The translations under genes were made by a program, and so were the position numbers. Below are positions 49,991 to 61,620 of a stretch of 64,000 bases of DNA, piece by piece (position 1 is the first letter of the stretch; every line of letters begins with the position of its first letter). Origin of the DNA: Doris montereyensis (lineage: Eukaryota > Mollusca > Gastropoda > Nudibranchia > Dorididae). The stretch lies in assembly GCA_037039925.1 (NCBI GenBank), contig JAXRKP010000413.1, forward strand, positions 90,001-154,000, written 5' to 3'. The notes under the pieces are model-generated. The model searched no databases. It was given only the letters and a program-made list of their open reading frames with translations, and had not been told where the DNA came from.

Positions 49991-50396
49991 GTGAGTGACA
50001 CATCGTCCCCTAAACGATGTTATTCGTGTATTGGCTCGGCTATCTGGTCTTTATATAATTAATATCACTGTTGTATGTGAACCCTGAATAGTGAATCCAA
50101 CACCACCTAATTGTAATCATCACACTCTCAACCATCAGTGCGGGAGTGCTTCAGTATTTGGACCACGGCACAAGTATTTGCTATTCACAGCGATATCGCT
50201 ACCTGGTGGCACCAGTTAAGCATGTCGCTGGTCATTGTTATGCGATAACACTGTCGAAAGATACACAAAAGCGTCAAACCACCCATGGACATTGAGTGGA
50301 ATTTGAAGGATGGAAACAAATAATAAAAAGACCACAGTACTTACCCAATCTAATCAACTACGGTACTACATGTGGCTTATTATTAGTATTATTGGT
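49991..50396. other. no gene recognised
   Basis: Ordinary mixed sequence between two microsatellites. Confidence 0.5.
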
Positions 50397-50660
50397 AACT
50401 GTAACTACTAGATTGTTGCTACTACTGATACTACTACAAACACTACAACTACAGCTCGACATTAACATATTATTATTATTAGTAAGACAGTGTATCCGAG
50501 TATTAGAGAAATAAAGTTTACTGTTATGCATGCATGTATAGTAGTAGTAACAGTAGTAGAAAGTAGTAGTAGTAGTAGTAGTCGTAATAGTAGTAGTACT
50601 AGTAATAATAGTAACAGTAGTAATAGTACATGTAATAGTAGTTGTAGTAGTAATAGTAGC

Positions 50661-50704
<44 letters not shown>

Positions 50705-50705
50705 C
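50397..50705. repeat. (ACT)n then (AGT)n strand-switching tract
   Basis: Imperfect ACT/ACA triplets (50397-50457) change to AGT triplets (50538-50705) after about 80 bases. Third example of the same layout in this window. Confidence 0.88.
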
Positions 50706-51152
50706 ACATGACGTAATAGTAGTACTAGAAAGAGGAGTACCGTGCATGATAATTAACAATGTTAATGTTATGAAAGTTGGAAACACGAGCACAGATTAAT
50801 CGTCCTGTTTTGTGAATTTGTAGTGCATTTTGCAGTACAGTAATGTGTCCACATGCCCATTCCTTAACTCATAGTCATACTCGCTCAGTCATTCACTGCC
50901 ATTCCATTAGTTGTACATGTATCATCAATATCACATTGTAGTTGTACAGTGAAATGCGTAGCCTATCACCTAGCATGATGTCAATACACTTAAAGTTAAA
51001 CCTGACTGAGACTGAGACTAGTGAGACTGCCTCTATTTCTTTACATGTTCACTATACAATGCATATATTATAATAATTTGTTTCAGCTAAACACCATAAA
51101 TCATAGTTGATGTAATTCTTCATTCAAAAAGCGATGTCAGGGGGGGGGAGGT

Positions 51153-51665
51153 TGGATACAGCCAATGCAAGACAGGGAAGTAATATTATAAAGCTAATCA
51201 CATCTTGTCCCTTGACCGCGATGCACGCCCGGTCTATTATATTATAAAATGCCAGATGATTGCATGCAACTTACGGCATCAATTTCAAGGAAGAGCCGTG
51301 GGCTGAGTCGAAAGATTTCAATTCTATTTGCCCGGTAACAAACCTTAATCCAATGGAACAAAGGCTGTGCTGTACTACTACTAATACTACTATGTACAGT
51401 GAGTGGAGTTAAGAAGAGAAGACTGGTTATCTTTTAAGTTTTATTACATTACTATGGATAGGCAGGAAAAGGTGGTTGCAATGCATGGCACATTGTTGAC
51501 AGGCATAAGCCATATTAACATTAGCGATGTATGATACAAAAAAATATAATTTAATCAATTACACTAATTACAGACATATTTTCAGTTGGAGAAGATGATA
51601 CATGCAGTTGCCGTTGACACCGGGATTTAGGCAAACATTGTGGTCTTGAAATGGGTATTAAGGGA
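51153..51665 (-). mobile_element. dispersed repeat, copy 2 (inverse of 31513-32053)
   Basis: GGATACAGCCAATGC, GACCGCGATGCACGCCCGG, GATGATTGCATGCAACTTA, TTTGCCCGGTAACAAACC and AATGCATGGCACATTGTTGA are the reverse complements of blocks in copy 1. A short ACT insertion lies at 51376-51395. Confidence 0.72.
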
Positions 51666-52227
51666 TAATCCGCATCCTGATCTGACCCCTGACAGAGAAC
51701 TGAGACTGTCAGAGATCGAAGAAGAAGACTATAGTATCAAAAAGTATCATTGCCCTACTAATAACTAACTAAACTACTACTACCAAGTGGGTGTAGCAGC
51801 ATTTGATTAACATAAGTTACTTCAACTTCAGTGCTCCGTCTTCTGAGAACCAGGTAGCTCTCAAGTCAAACAAACTGTGTGTGTGTAACTTTGCTTATTC
51901 ATTTTTATCATGAGTGTGTGTACGGGAGACGTGCAGATAAAGAGACAGGAAGAGATGTCACCATGTTCAAACACTGAATGAATAGAAAATAGTGATACTG
52001 ATATAATACTAGTAATACATGTAATACTAATACTACTAATAGAACTAATAGTTAATAGTTAAATAGGATAATGATAGTGATAGCAGTCCAACTACTGTCC
52101 ACTGTCCAACGCGTGACTGTCCACGAGTGGTAAGCATTGTGGGACTACAAGACTACTACAAGACAAGTGATAGTGATAATAATAAAAAATATAAATAATA
52201 ATCATCAACTCATCCATCAACATTCTT
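51666..52227. other. no gene recognised
   Basis: ACT/AAT-rich patches near 51770 and 52000-52060. The right end may be the 3' tail of the adjacent minus-strand LINE. Confidence 0.45.
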
Positions 52228-54060
52228 TGTGGCGTGCGCTATTCAGCACGTTGCCGACCATCTCTCTCCACGTCGTTTGGTCTTCAGTTCAGCGCTTCTT
52301 GTAAAATCTGAGTTGGTGGTGACTTTTGATATCGGACTTTTGTCGTGTGTGTCTTTAACTTTAACTTTAACGCCGTTTCGTATGTTGCGTTGTTTGCCAC
52401 GAGCTCCTGTCCCTCTAATACTAATATTACTAATAATATGAATCCAGATGTTGCTAGTTTTTCTATTCCATTTTGTCTCCACACATGGCCAAAAAATCTC
52501 CTTTGCCTTTTCTTGTGATGTTATCTTTCTTTTCCAATTTTCACGAGAATTTCCATGTTTTAGTTTGTTACTTTTGTTGTCCAGGGGAATATTCTTTATA
52601 TAATACATTATACAATATAAGTATAATCCACATTTCAGATGTTTCTAAACGTTTGCGACATTGTGCATCTATTTACTATTAAAAAAAAGTCCACGTTTCG
52701 CATGCATAATAATTATAATATTGCATGCATGTAAAAAAGACATACGGTTGCACTGTTTCTGATTTTGTGGCTGTATTCAGTTTTGAATTGGAGAAAACAG
52801 TTCTAGTCTAAATATTGTGCAATGTTTGTTTTGCTATTACTATCCTTTGCCTTATTTCAATATTTCGGTGGTGTCTTTGCAGTTGTTGGTTATGATTGCG
52901 CAGATGCATTTAAATTTTGATGCTTGATATGCTTGTTTTATAGTTTCTCCTCTATTTGTTAAATTGAAGGACAGGTTGTCGTCTTGTTTACATTACAATT
53001 ACAAGCTACCATGCATTCTGTCTTTTTCACTTTCACGTTTAGTAATAATCCTATTATCTCACCAAAGTCCACTAATTTGTCTATTTGTTGGACATCATCT
53101 GGCGTGTAGGTAATGGCATTAACACTAACACGGCATCATCTGCGTATCTTAATAAGATTCTTATGTTGGTCAGGTTGACAACACCAATGCTTTCAATTTC
53201 ACGGAAGATGATTTCACTATATGGAGTTGAACTTAAGTTGAAGAGTAAGAGGTCTGGCGAGAGAACACACATCACAGCCTGGTCTCACTATTTTCTTGAT
53301 GTATCAGTATCGTTAAGAAAAGCTGATGTCTCGTTATCCACCGTGACAAACTGTTTGGTGCCACTGCCAGTACAGGTTTCTTATAGTCTACTATTATAAA
53401 TTAAAGCCCTTACTAAAGGGCTTTAATTTATATTTTATCATCTATTCCTATTGACTTTAACTTTAACATTTTGAAGAGGGTTGTGTGTATGGAGTCGAAC
53501 GAAGGCTTTGCAATTGCAAATTGCAAAGGTATATTTTTTTCTGTTTTCCAAATCCAATTGACCTTTGCCCAATCATTTTCAGTTCAGTGTGAAAATCACG
53601 TTTACTATGCCTTTGTCCTTTACAAATCCAAACTGTTCTTTGCCTATTTCTGTTATTTTATTTCGCATTCTTTTCATAATTAGAACGTGAAGTAAGATCT
53701 TAGTTGCCGGACTCATGATTGATACTACCAATGGTTCGATGTTGATGCGTTTGTAAAACCCCATTCTCCTCGTAGTTGATAATGATATCTTAGTTGCCGG
53801 ACTCATGATTGATACCAATGGTTCGATGTTGATCGTTTGGTAAAACCCCATTCTCATAGTTGATATTGATATTGAATATCTTGACTAAATAAAATATCCG
53901 CCCCAAGTTCTCCTAGGGCATCTATTATTATTATTTCGATAGAAATATTATCTTGGCGAACCGCTTTAACTTTTCCATTCTGTAAATGCGTATCGCTAAG
54001 TTCTTCATGGAAACACAAAACATTATTATTATAATAATTCGCATGCATTTGTATCTGATA
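52228..54060 (-). pseudogene. LINE C: non-LTR retrotransposon fossil
   Basis: From right to left on the minus strand: QNGKVKAVRQDNISIEII with DALGELGADIL (about 54000-53890, start of RT), RMRNKITEIGKEQFGFVKDK (about 53670-53600), and IIFREIESIGVVNLTNIRIL followed by the catalytic RYADDAVLV (about 53190-53105). GHVWRQNG-type RQNGIEKLATSG follows (about 52480-52440), then the terminal TTWREMVGNVLNSARHKEC and stop (about 52287-52228). Several frame changes and an internal duplication make it dead. Not the same family as LINE A or B. Confidence 0.85.
53697..53871. repeat. 90-bp tandem duplication within LINE C
   Basis: CTTAGTTGCCGGACTCATGA, CCAATGGTTCGATGTTGAT and AAAACCCCATTCTC occur at 53699 and 53789 in the same order. 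The second copy carries small deletions. Confidence 0.92.
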
Positions 54061-54177
54061 CACTCCATGGAAATTAAATATATGTCTGTAACTGTAACAA
54101 AAAATCACAAGCCACAATGAAAAACTACAGCTAGGCAATGTTTGACTGTCGTTAATGTAATTTTGTTTGAATTTAAA

Positions 54178-54253
54178 TTCACCCCATCCACCGTTGATCT
54201 CAGGGTGAATTAAGAAAATACAAAAATGAAAGAAGTAGGACCTACCAGCAACA
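54178..54253. repeat. dispersed repeat, copy 2
   Basis: Matches 33736-33830 over CACCCCATCCACC, TGATCTCAGGGTGAATT and GGACCTACCAGCAAC. Confidence 0.65.
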
Positions 54254-54366
54254 CGTCTTTTCAGTGTAAATACAGACTTATACTATAGATTAAAAGTAAA
54301 AAGCAAAAATATTAAAAAAGTACCAAGTACCAGTACCATTCATACATGTATTTTTATAATATAATA

Positions 54367-55124
54367 CAGTGTAACCCACTTATAATTATATCGACATGCT
54401 TCGGGAAGAGGATTTAATGTCGATAAATACAAATACAAAGAGGAAAAACAAGGGGAGGCAATCTAAAACAGTAAAGCACTGGTTTTATTTTACACGATTG
54501 CTTCCATTGATTCTTTTCCTGTGAGACAGGGGTTTGGGGATTTTCCGTTCATGGTATCAGTTTTCCCCATTTTGATTTAAAAAAAAATATATATGCCTTT
54601 ACTTCCATTCAATCAAAAAAAAAGAAGGAAAAGGACAGCAACAGACGTATGGTTGTGATAGAGAGGTTGTGAGATGGGAAGGTGTATGCAAGTGATTGGG
54701 GGAGGGGCTACACACACGCATTCGTAGCAAAGCCTGTCTGTTGTGCTGAGGAAAAGGGAGAGGCGAAAAACCGACCGCGGCGGCGGGGGGGGGTAGTGAA
54801 GACGTTAGGCCCTACTGCGCAAGACGCGCGTCATTTTGTGCATAGAGATAATATTAATAGACAGTCTGATGTCCTGGGGTTTGTTTGTTCGGACTAATTG
54901 TGTTGACGGTGTTGACCGTTCGGCCTAGCGTGACACCCTCCCTTTTTTTCGTTGGTGGGGCTTCACCAGGAAGCATGTCGATATAGCGGAGTGGGCCGAA
55001 AAACAAGGTCGATGTAAGAGAAATTATTAAGTAAAGATATTGAAGGAAAAATTCCGGAATTGGAAAATATGTCGATATATCAAAATGTCGATAAACAGGC
55101 TGTCGATATAAGTGGATTACACTG
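54367..55124. mobile_element. inverted-repeat transposon, second family (CAGTGTAA ends)
   Basis: Ends are CAGTGTAACCCACTTATA and TATAAGTGGATTACACTG, flanked by TA. GTCGATAAA and GTCGATATA motifs repeat near both ends. The middle (54770-54830) is unusually GC-rich. No transposase frame is seen. Confidence 0.85.
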
Positions 55125-55512
55125 TATACGTATAAGACACTTTTGATATACTGGTCGGCAGTTAGATTCAGTCAGTACAGCCCGTATTCCCCAAACACGT
55201 TATCAACGAAACGTGCAACTCTAGAATTCATGACAAAGTCTCAACCTTAATTTTTCTTTGCCTATGATTTTAACAGAACTATTCTTATACCAGAAACTCA
55301 GAAACTAAAAAGTAATTCTCTGGTCCCAAGGAGTTCGGGCAAAATGGGCTGTGTTACAATTACATGTACATACGTTTTGTACCGGTACACTAAAAACAAG
55401 GACACATAGTATACTGATACTCAACATTCACAATACATGAATACATGTGATAATGCAGGAGTAAATAAAGAGTAAAAAAAATGAAAACCAATTCTCAAGT
55501 TTTTTCTTTTCA

Positions 55513-55518
55513 TTTATT
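55513..55518 (-). promoter_or_regulatory. polyadenylation signal of RPS20
   Basis: AATAAA on the minus strand, 41 bases after the RPS20 stop codon, the usual short 3' UTR of a ribosomal protein gene. Confidence 0.7.
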
Positions 55519-55558
55519 CAGTTTGAATTCATTTTATCAGACAGCAAGGAGGCCTTAA

Positions 55559-58500
55559 TTAAGCATCTGCGATAGTAACCTCAACCTCCACACCTGGTTC
55601 AATGCTGATGGATGTCTGGAATTTGAGTCAAGGAAAATACACAAGCGAGCACTCAATTAAAATTATAAACATTCAATGGAAAATGAGCAACAGATGATTC
55701 ACATTTGAAAGATACTAGTATTACTAGTTAGTGTTTAGAACTACTAGTCTAAAGCCGATCAGCGTTTTGCTTTATGTACTCAGTGTTACTTATGTGACAT
55801 ATGCGGAACAAAAACATCTAACACCGATGACCAAAGAGAACACAATATATATATGACCTATGCCAGGTGGCTGAGTGGTTAAGTTGCTGGACTTGGGATC
55901 ATCAGGTCCTGGGTCCCAATCCTGGCAAAGGTAGCCCCAACTTTGTGTTCCTTACAAAAGGCACTTAACACTAATTTCCCCACAACTCAGTTCTAAATGG
56001 GTACAACAAGCACAAGCTTGGGAGTAAAATCCTGTTTTGAAATTTGTCATGTCCAGAAGGTAATTATAATCACCTATTCTGCATCACACTACAGAAAGCA
56101 AAAGAGAAAGAGACAGAGATAAAGAGAAAGATAGAGAGAGAGACAGACAGAGAGAGAGAGACGCACACAGAGAGATAGACAGAGCGAGAGAGAGACAAAC
56201 TCCAGACGAAATTTCCAGTACCTGTACGCAGAAATGCATTACCGTCTGACGATTTAATAAATGCATAAGAATATATACGACAGGTTTCACAAAATGGTCC
56301 ATCCCCATTTCCCTCTTGTCAAAATTTAAATGTTATATTTCTTACGTGAGTTATATACCATGTTAATGGTTAGAACCTGAGGATTACAGATATATGACTT
56401 AGCAAAGCACTGTGAGGCCAGTAAATTAGCATGTCCCATTTTTCAGACAAGGTCTATAACTATCAAAATTTCCGTGAAAGCAAAGAGACATACAAACAAG
56501 GTATCTGTACAGTAGAGGTTAAATTATAAATATTATTACGGGTCGGCCTTAAACTACTACACCGTTCCACAAACTTTAATTCACTTTGAGGACATTTGAG
56601 GAGACTACGAGGCCTGTATTTTAAAAAGGGGTTTGCTGACAGCATTGGGCTGTAAAACTAAGCTGTATAGTAAATCTTCAATAAAGGATACAATCTGCTT
56701 GACGATCTCTGATGGACTGTGCAAATCAATGATACGCTTGTGAATTCTCATCTGGAACCTGTCCCAGGTCTCTTTGAACCTTCGCCACAGGAGTCTTACG
56801 GGGTAGTAATTCGCAGAATTTGGTAGGCATTCGAACAGGTCCTTTCACTTTCAAGTTCTTCTCCTTGGCTCCCTTGATCAGATCAGGAGCACACTGTTGG
56901 AAAAAACATTGAAAACCTTGATCATTTCTTAATGAAGCTCATCACAAGGAAAGAAATATCCTTGAAATACTACATATACAATGAACACAGAATTTAAATA
57001 CCATTGTGACTTAGATCTAGATTTATCTAAGACCTACAACTACTTTTAATAGTCCTATATTCACAAATACTTTCTTGATTGATCTAGACTGATTCATCAT
57101 ATATGACGTTGGGAAAGCTGAATAAAAAGCAGGGGGCCACTAATTAATATAATAATTTTTTTATTAAATAATTTTGTTCATGTTCAGTCCTCTATGCAAA
57201 ATTTTAGTCAAACAAGAGCACAGACTTCAGTTGGGGAATGCATGTTCACCAACTGAAATTTTACACAAAAATAAAAAGCTAGAAACTTTTAATAGGCCAC
57301 AGTAACCAAAGTTCTAAAATCTAGCTGTCAATCTTTTTAAACAAGAGCTTTTAAAATATGAACATGTACTATTGTTTTGAAATCTTATTCCATGATGGAG
57401 TTTGAGATTTTGTTCATGTTTTTTCCAAATAGGTAGGTTTGACGTGATGTCAGTGAAAGTAATTCTGGTTTTCAGAGTTTCCTGACTTTTCCCTAGTTTC
57501 AATAAATGTAACTTGTGTTTAATGCGTGGAGTCCGTTTTCATACATGGCCAGCTGTGGATATGTGACTTATCAAGAGCACAGAATGGGTTCAATAGTGTC
57601 AAACTGGTGTTCAGGAAAGTGAGACCATGAACATCCATTCTTCACCAACAATGTGAAGCTTTCAGAGAAAGAGAGAGATTTACAAACATGAAATACATCG
57701 CCTCGACACAAGATTACTAGAAACTTTTAATAGACCAAAAGGCAGTCCAAACCCCATCACTCACTCAAAGTTCTAAAATCATTTAGTTATTATATTAGCA
57801 GAAACATCTTTATCACCGAACTTCCAAATACTGACTGTAATGATGAACTCTAGTTTAGCAGTCATTAGTATTAATTTCTCGTTGGATGTAAATGTATTGA
57901 AATAAAAATATATAGGCAGGTTTCACAAAATGGTCCATCCCCATTGCCCTTGTCTTTATTTATTAAAATATAAATCATGTTATATTTTTTACATAAGTTT
58001 ATATAACCATGTTAAAGCTTAGAACATGAGGATTCCAGATATATCCTTTCTGAGAGATAGCTACAAAGGACTGTGGAGCAAGTAAAGTAATCCAAAAGTC
58101 ATGTTTTTCAGTCAAGGGGCATAACTGTAAAAACAAAAATTCATAGGTCCAACGCCAGTACGTATGAACTACTGACAAACGCACTCGACAGACGTTTATT
58201 TTAAAATTGTTTGAACACATCAATAATGGTGTAGGAACTCTTTTGTCCGCATGACGGCCGGGTTTACATCCTGCACCATATCTAAATAATGCATTTTACC
58301 TTACCATCTGTATCTCACCTTCCTAACTTATAATAACCGTAACTAGATCTGAGATTTTATTCCACCTTCCTAACATAACTATAACTAGATCTAGACTAAA
58401 AATTCATCATTATAAAACATTATAAAACACTCTGTTAGTGTTATAATAGACATTTCTACCTGAAACGCAGTTTGTTTCTCTTTGAAGTTAGATAAGATCT

Positions 58501-61203
58501 ACACCAATAACATGACTGAGTGACTCCAATTAACAAATGTAAGGTGAGAAATTACAATTCCGCAAAAGCCAACCAGACAATTTTTTTTTTAAACTTTGAT
58601 TTATAAATATAGATCTAGCCATATTTTCATTCCATCAATTAAATTTAATCTACTTTCAAGTGTCAAACTTGTTTGAAGAAAATCAAGTTTCTAGATCTCT
58701 AATAATAGTTAGCTAGTTACTAGTTTCCATGCCTCTGAGTCTTCCACTTATATTAGACCTTGATCTATCTAGCCTTGATATTATGTTGAGTAATTTCTAA
58801 AAAGGCTGACTCACCATCGTCATGAAATTAGATCTCTAGGTTATGACTAGAATATATTATATAGGCCCTAGATCTACCTCCAAATCTGTGGAGTACAAAT
58901 AACTTGCAGTCTTTCAGACAATTTCAAGAACAAGCTGTGTTCAAGCTTAACTGATAGCCTACAAACTTTTAGTTTAAGGCTCATAGGGCCTAAGACTAGC
59001 AAATCTATATCAGGATGTGTCAGGCCATTAAAATTTGACAGACAGATTTTAGGTCTATGACTACTATAAGATCTAGATAGATCTTCATATCTAGAAATCA
59101 AGATCTAGCTTTAGATTTTATTTAGGCAGATTGATCCTATCACTTATTGTTAACAAATATGGATCTAAAATTAGCCTACAAGTACAAGAGACAAAACCAA
59201 ACCATTTGTATGTAAATAGTATGAAATCAGATTACTATGAGATCTAGATAGATCTTCATATCTAGAAATCAAGATCTAGCTTTAGATTTTATTTAGGCAG
59301 ATTGATCCTATCACTTATTGTTAACAAATATGGATCTAAAATTAGCCTACAAGTACAAGAGACAAAACCAAACCATTTGTATGTAAATAGTATGAAATCA
59401 GATTGGTGGAGTGACGCCAAAAGAGTTACTTGAAAACGCTTCATAGGACTAGAGATTTGTTTTCTGATAAAGTGTGTTTTCCCCCAGAAAGGCAATTAAA
59501 ATGATGGTAGTGATAATGGCAAATATGTGATGTATCTTGGTCAACATGGCACATTTGGGAAGGCACCAGCCAAACAAATAGTATGTGATAAGTCTGTTTC
59601 AAACTCTAGCTGCTCCATTTCGAAGTGAAACAGCCTGTAGACAAGGCCGATTCTGTTAAAACGCTTACACCAACAGTCATACTCTACTCATACACAGAGA
59701 GCAACACACATTCAAAAGTCTTCTATAACAGTTAGAGGGGCAAGATACTAAGTTGTAGGCCATACCTTTTTCCAAGCTCTTTGTGACTCTACTGGTCAAA
59801 GTAATGCGGAATTCTGTGGATGGCGGCCTCTTCTGCAGAAGTCTTCATTGAGCCATCCTTGCTGCTGTATCCAGCGTCTTTGAATGACTGTTTATGAAGA
59901 AAGCAAAATGAAAATCCTTCTGAATCCTTTTTAGATCGACTCCCTAGATCTAAATGGATTATTGTGCTAAAAAGATTTGATTTCGATGGAAATTAGATTT
60001 CATATCTAAAGATGATTTAACTCAATCCCACCTAAGCCCCACTCCCTGAATCTATCCCCTGTACCTAACACAAGGGAAATAACTCTTCCACAATTTTGAC
60101 AAACTTTTAAAAAAATCACTACAGACAGGCACCCAGACATGATAAAAATATGAAATAAACTGCAAAAAATTCCTAGAAGACTAAATATTTCCATATAAAA
60201 ATAAGAGTTGAAAAAAAAAAAAGAATTACTTGCTAAAAAAAATTTCAAACTGACCAAAAAGAAAAAAAATCAAGAAAGACCACAAGAAGTCTTACAGGTA
60301 AATCCAATTAGCACAATCCAGAGGAGGGAATCAATAATATAATAATACACAAAGTTCATAAACAGTCCAGTCCAATGTCAATAAATCCAAGAATGAATAA
60401 AAAATATTCCCCCTGCCCCAAAAATCTCATCAATCACACATGCACAATTATAATCTATCGATTACCAAGAGCGAAAAAAAACCAACCCAAGTCCACAAGA
60501 ACACAATCCAGAGGAAGGAATCATTAATTTATAAATAATAGTACTAAGTCCAAACAGTCCAGGCCAGTCAATAAATCCAAGAATGAATAAATATAATATC
60601 TAATATCCCCCCACCTCATCAAAGTGAATAACCCTAGGCCTTTCTGCGTTGTTTAGATCATCCAACGTCGTCCATTCAAGATTATGACGAAGATCTACTC
60701 CTTCACCACTCCCCTCGTCCTCATCATCTTCTTCTTCTCAACTACGAGATCGGCATCAATGTCCGGTCGATCTACATTATCTTCATCTTCTTCATCTAAA
60801 TTCAAAGTTAAAGGATTATAATCGATCTAGATCTAGATCTACCGGTACTGGTCCCAGTAGAAGTTGAAGCCTGCGACGTTTTTCTGTCACTGGGTGCCGT
60901 CCCATCGTCTGAGTCACACATAAGATCGTCATTTCTCATAAAGAAAGTGAGATCAGAATCACTATCATCCAGATCAGAATCATCAATGTCTGATCCATCT
61001 TGAGTAAAAGGATCTAAAACTTCAAAATGTTTCTTCTCGGTCGACTATTAGAAGCCATGGCTGACTGAAAATGCGGCTGTCAGTAACTTCATGACTCGGT
61101 GTCAGAAGATCTACTCCTGAATCAAGGGAAGTCACTATAAGTAATTCAACTCTTCTGTACTGAGAAGATAAATAAAGTGCCTCCCCGCGTGTAAAAATAC
61201 CAT
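55559..61203 (-). CDS. RPS20: 40S ribosomal protein S20 (uS10), frame-broken in this sequence
   Basis: uS10 sits in the head of the 40S subunit. Exons: possible exon 1 with only ATG (61201-61203, donor GTATTT); 59766-59887 ([31 protein letters not shown]); 56692-56893 ([55 protein letters not shown]); and 55559-55615 ([18 protein letters not shown], stop). These match uS10 almost residue for residue. About six small indels break the frame: near 59808, 56886 and four between 56765 and 56822. Net corrected length is about 126 residues, slightly longer than vertebrate S20 because of extra N-terminal residues. Introns and splice sites show it is not a processed copy. It is either a true gene with assembly errors or a recent dead duplicate. 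Introns hold a SINE, GA repeats, a paired dispersed repeat and two duplications. Confidence 0.92.
55855..56090 (+). mobile_element. tRNA-derived SINE in RPS20 intron 3
   Basis: Head has CCAGGTGGCTGAGTGGTTAAG (A box) and CCTGGGTCCCAATCCTGGC (B box). The body continues with TTGTGTTCCTTACAAAAGGC, ATGGGTACAACAAGCAC and TAATTATAATCACC. Near full length, opposite to its host gene. Confidence 0.82.
56101..56205. repeat. imperfect (AG)n tract
   Basis: AGAG with AC, AT and GC interruptions inside RPS20 intron 3. Confidence 0.85.
56281..56500 (-). repeat. dispersed ~220-bp repeat, copy 1
   Basis: CAGGTTTCACAAAATGGTCC, ATGTTATAT and AGAACCTGAGGATTACAGAT recur in order at 57917-58140. On the minus strand copy 2 opens with GTTATGCCCCTTGACTGAAA, a sequence style I associate with mollusc dispersed repeats. 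RPS20 intron 3. Confidence 0.75.
57917..58140 (-). repeat. dispersed ~220-bp repeat, copy 2
   Basis: Divergent copy of 56281-56500 placed in RPS20 intron 2. Same orientation, about 1.6 kb apart. The intervening exon 3 is single-copy, so this is not a simple local tandem duplication. Confidence 0.75.
59062..59404. repeat. 171-bp tandem duplication, nearly identical
   Basis: TACTAT-AGATCTAGATAG, TTAGGCAGATTGATCCTATC and GACAAAACCAAACCATTTG recur exactly 171 bases apart. Only one difference is obvious (A/G near 59069/59240). In RPS20 intron 2, rich in AGATCT. Confidence 0.96.
60311..60611. repeat. two copies of a ~105-bp unit, ~190 bases apart
   Basis: ACAATCCAGAGGA-GGAATCA, AAACAGTCCAG and CAATAAATCCAAGAATGAAT appear in order from 60311 and 60502. 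In RPS20 intron 1. Confidence 0.85.
60600..61065 (-). pseudogene. acidic Ser/Asp-rich open frames, possible N-terminus of a piggyBac-like transposase
   Basis: From ATG 61056-61058 ([11 protein letters not shown]) a frame change leads into [20 protein letters not shown], then a Ser/Thr-rich part. Further shifts lead to [20 protein letters not shown] and [20 protein letters not shown]. Basic start, long acidic stretch, then W and F is the style of piggyBac-type N-termini, but no DDD core is in the window. It lies inside RPS20 intron 1. An unrelated host protein is possible. Confidence 0.3.
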
Positions 61204-61449
61204 GGCCGACTACCCGTCGGTTCATGTAGAGAAAAATAGTAAATACGAGGCCGACAGGGGTGCGGCCCTATCGCTTCATGCTGGCTGACACATGTGCGGT
61301 CATGGTAGTGAGTAAATGAGTACACAGCTTCTCCCCCTCCCTCCTCCCACGAAAGAGCCCAGTTTTATATCTCAGTAATGTTCCTTGGATGTGCGGAAAT
61401 ATTTCCTCTGGCTACGAGTACCACAGACAAAACAGACTCGAACATGCTC

Positions 61450-61620
61450 CTATTCCTGTTCTAGATCTAGAGATCTAGCATAATTATTCCTGTTCTAGAT
61501 CTAGATCTAGATCTGGATCTAGAGATCTAGCCTAATCGCAATTACTGAATTAGTCTAAATAATATATCTAGATCTAGACTAGATATATATCTAGATCTAG
61601 ATCTATATTGATTATAGATC
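61450..61620. repeat. cluster of AGATCT/CTAGAT hexamer repeats
   Basis: Runs of (CTAGAT) occur at 61460-61475, 61493-61535 and 61565-61610. The unit is self-complementary. Confidence 0.9.

Noticed and set aside
57000..57110. C/D-box snoRNA in the RPS20 intron (vertebrate RPS20 hosts one)
   Set aside because: A TCATCA candidate C box was found, but no D box or terminal stem at a suitable distance.
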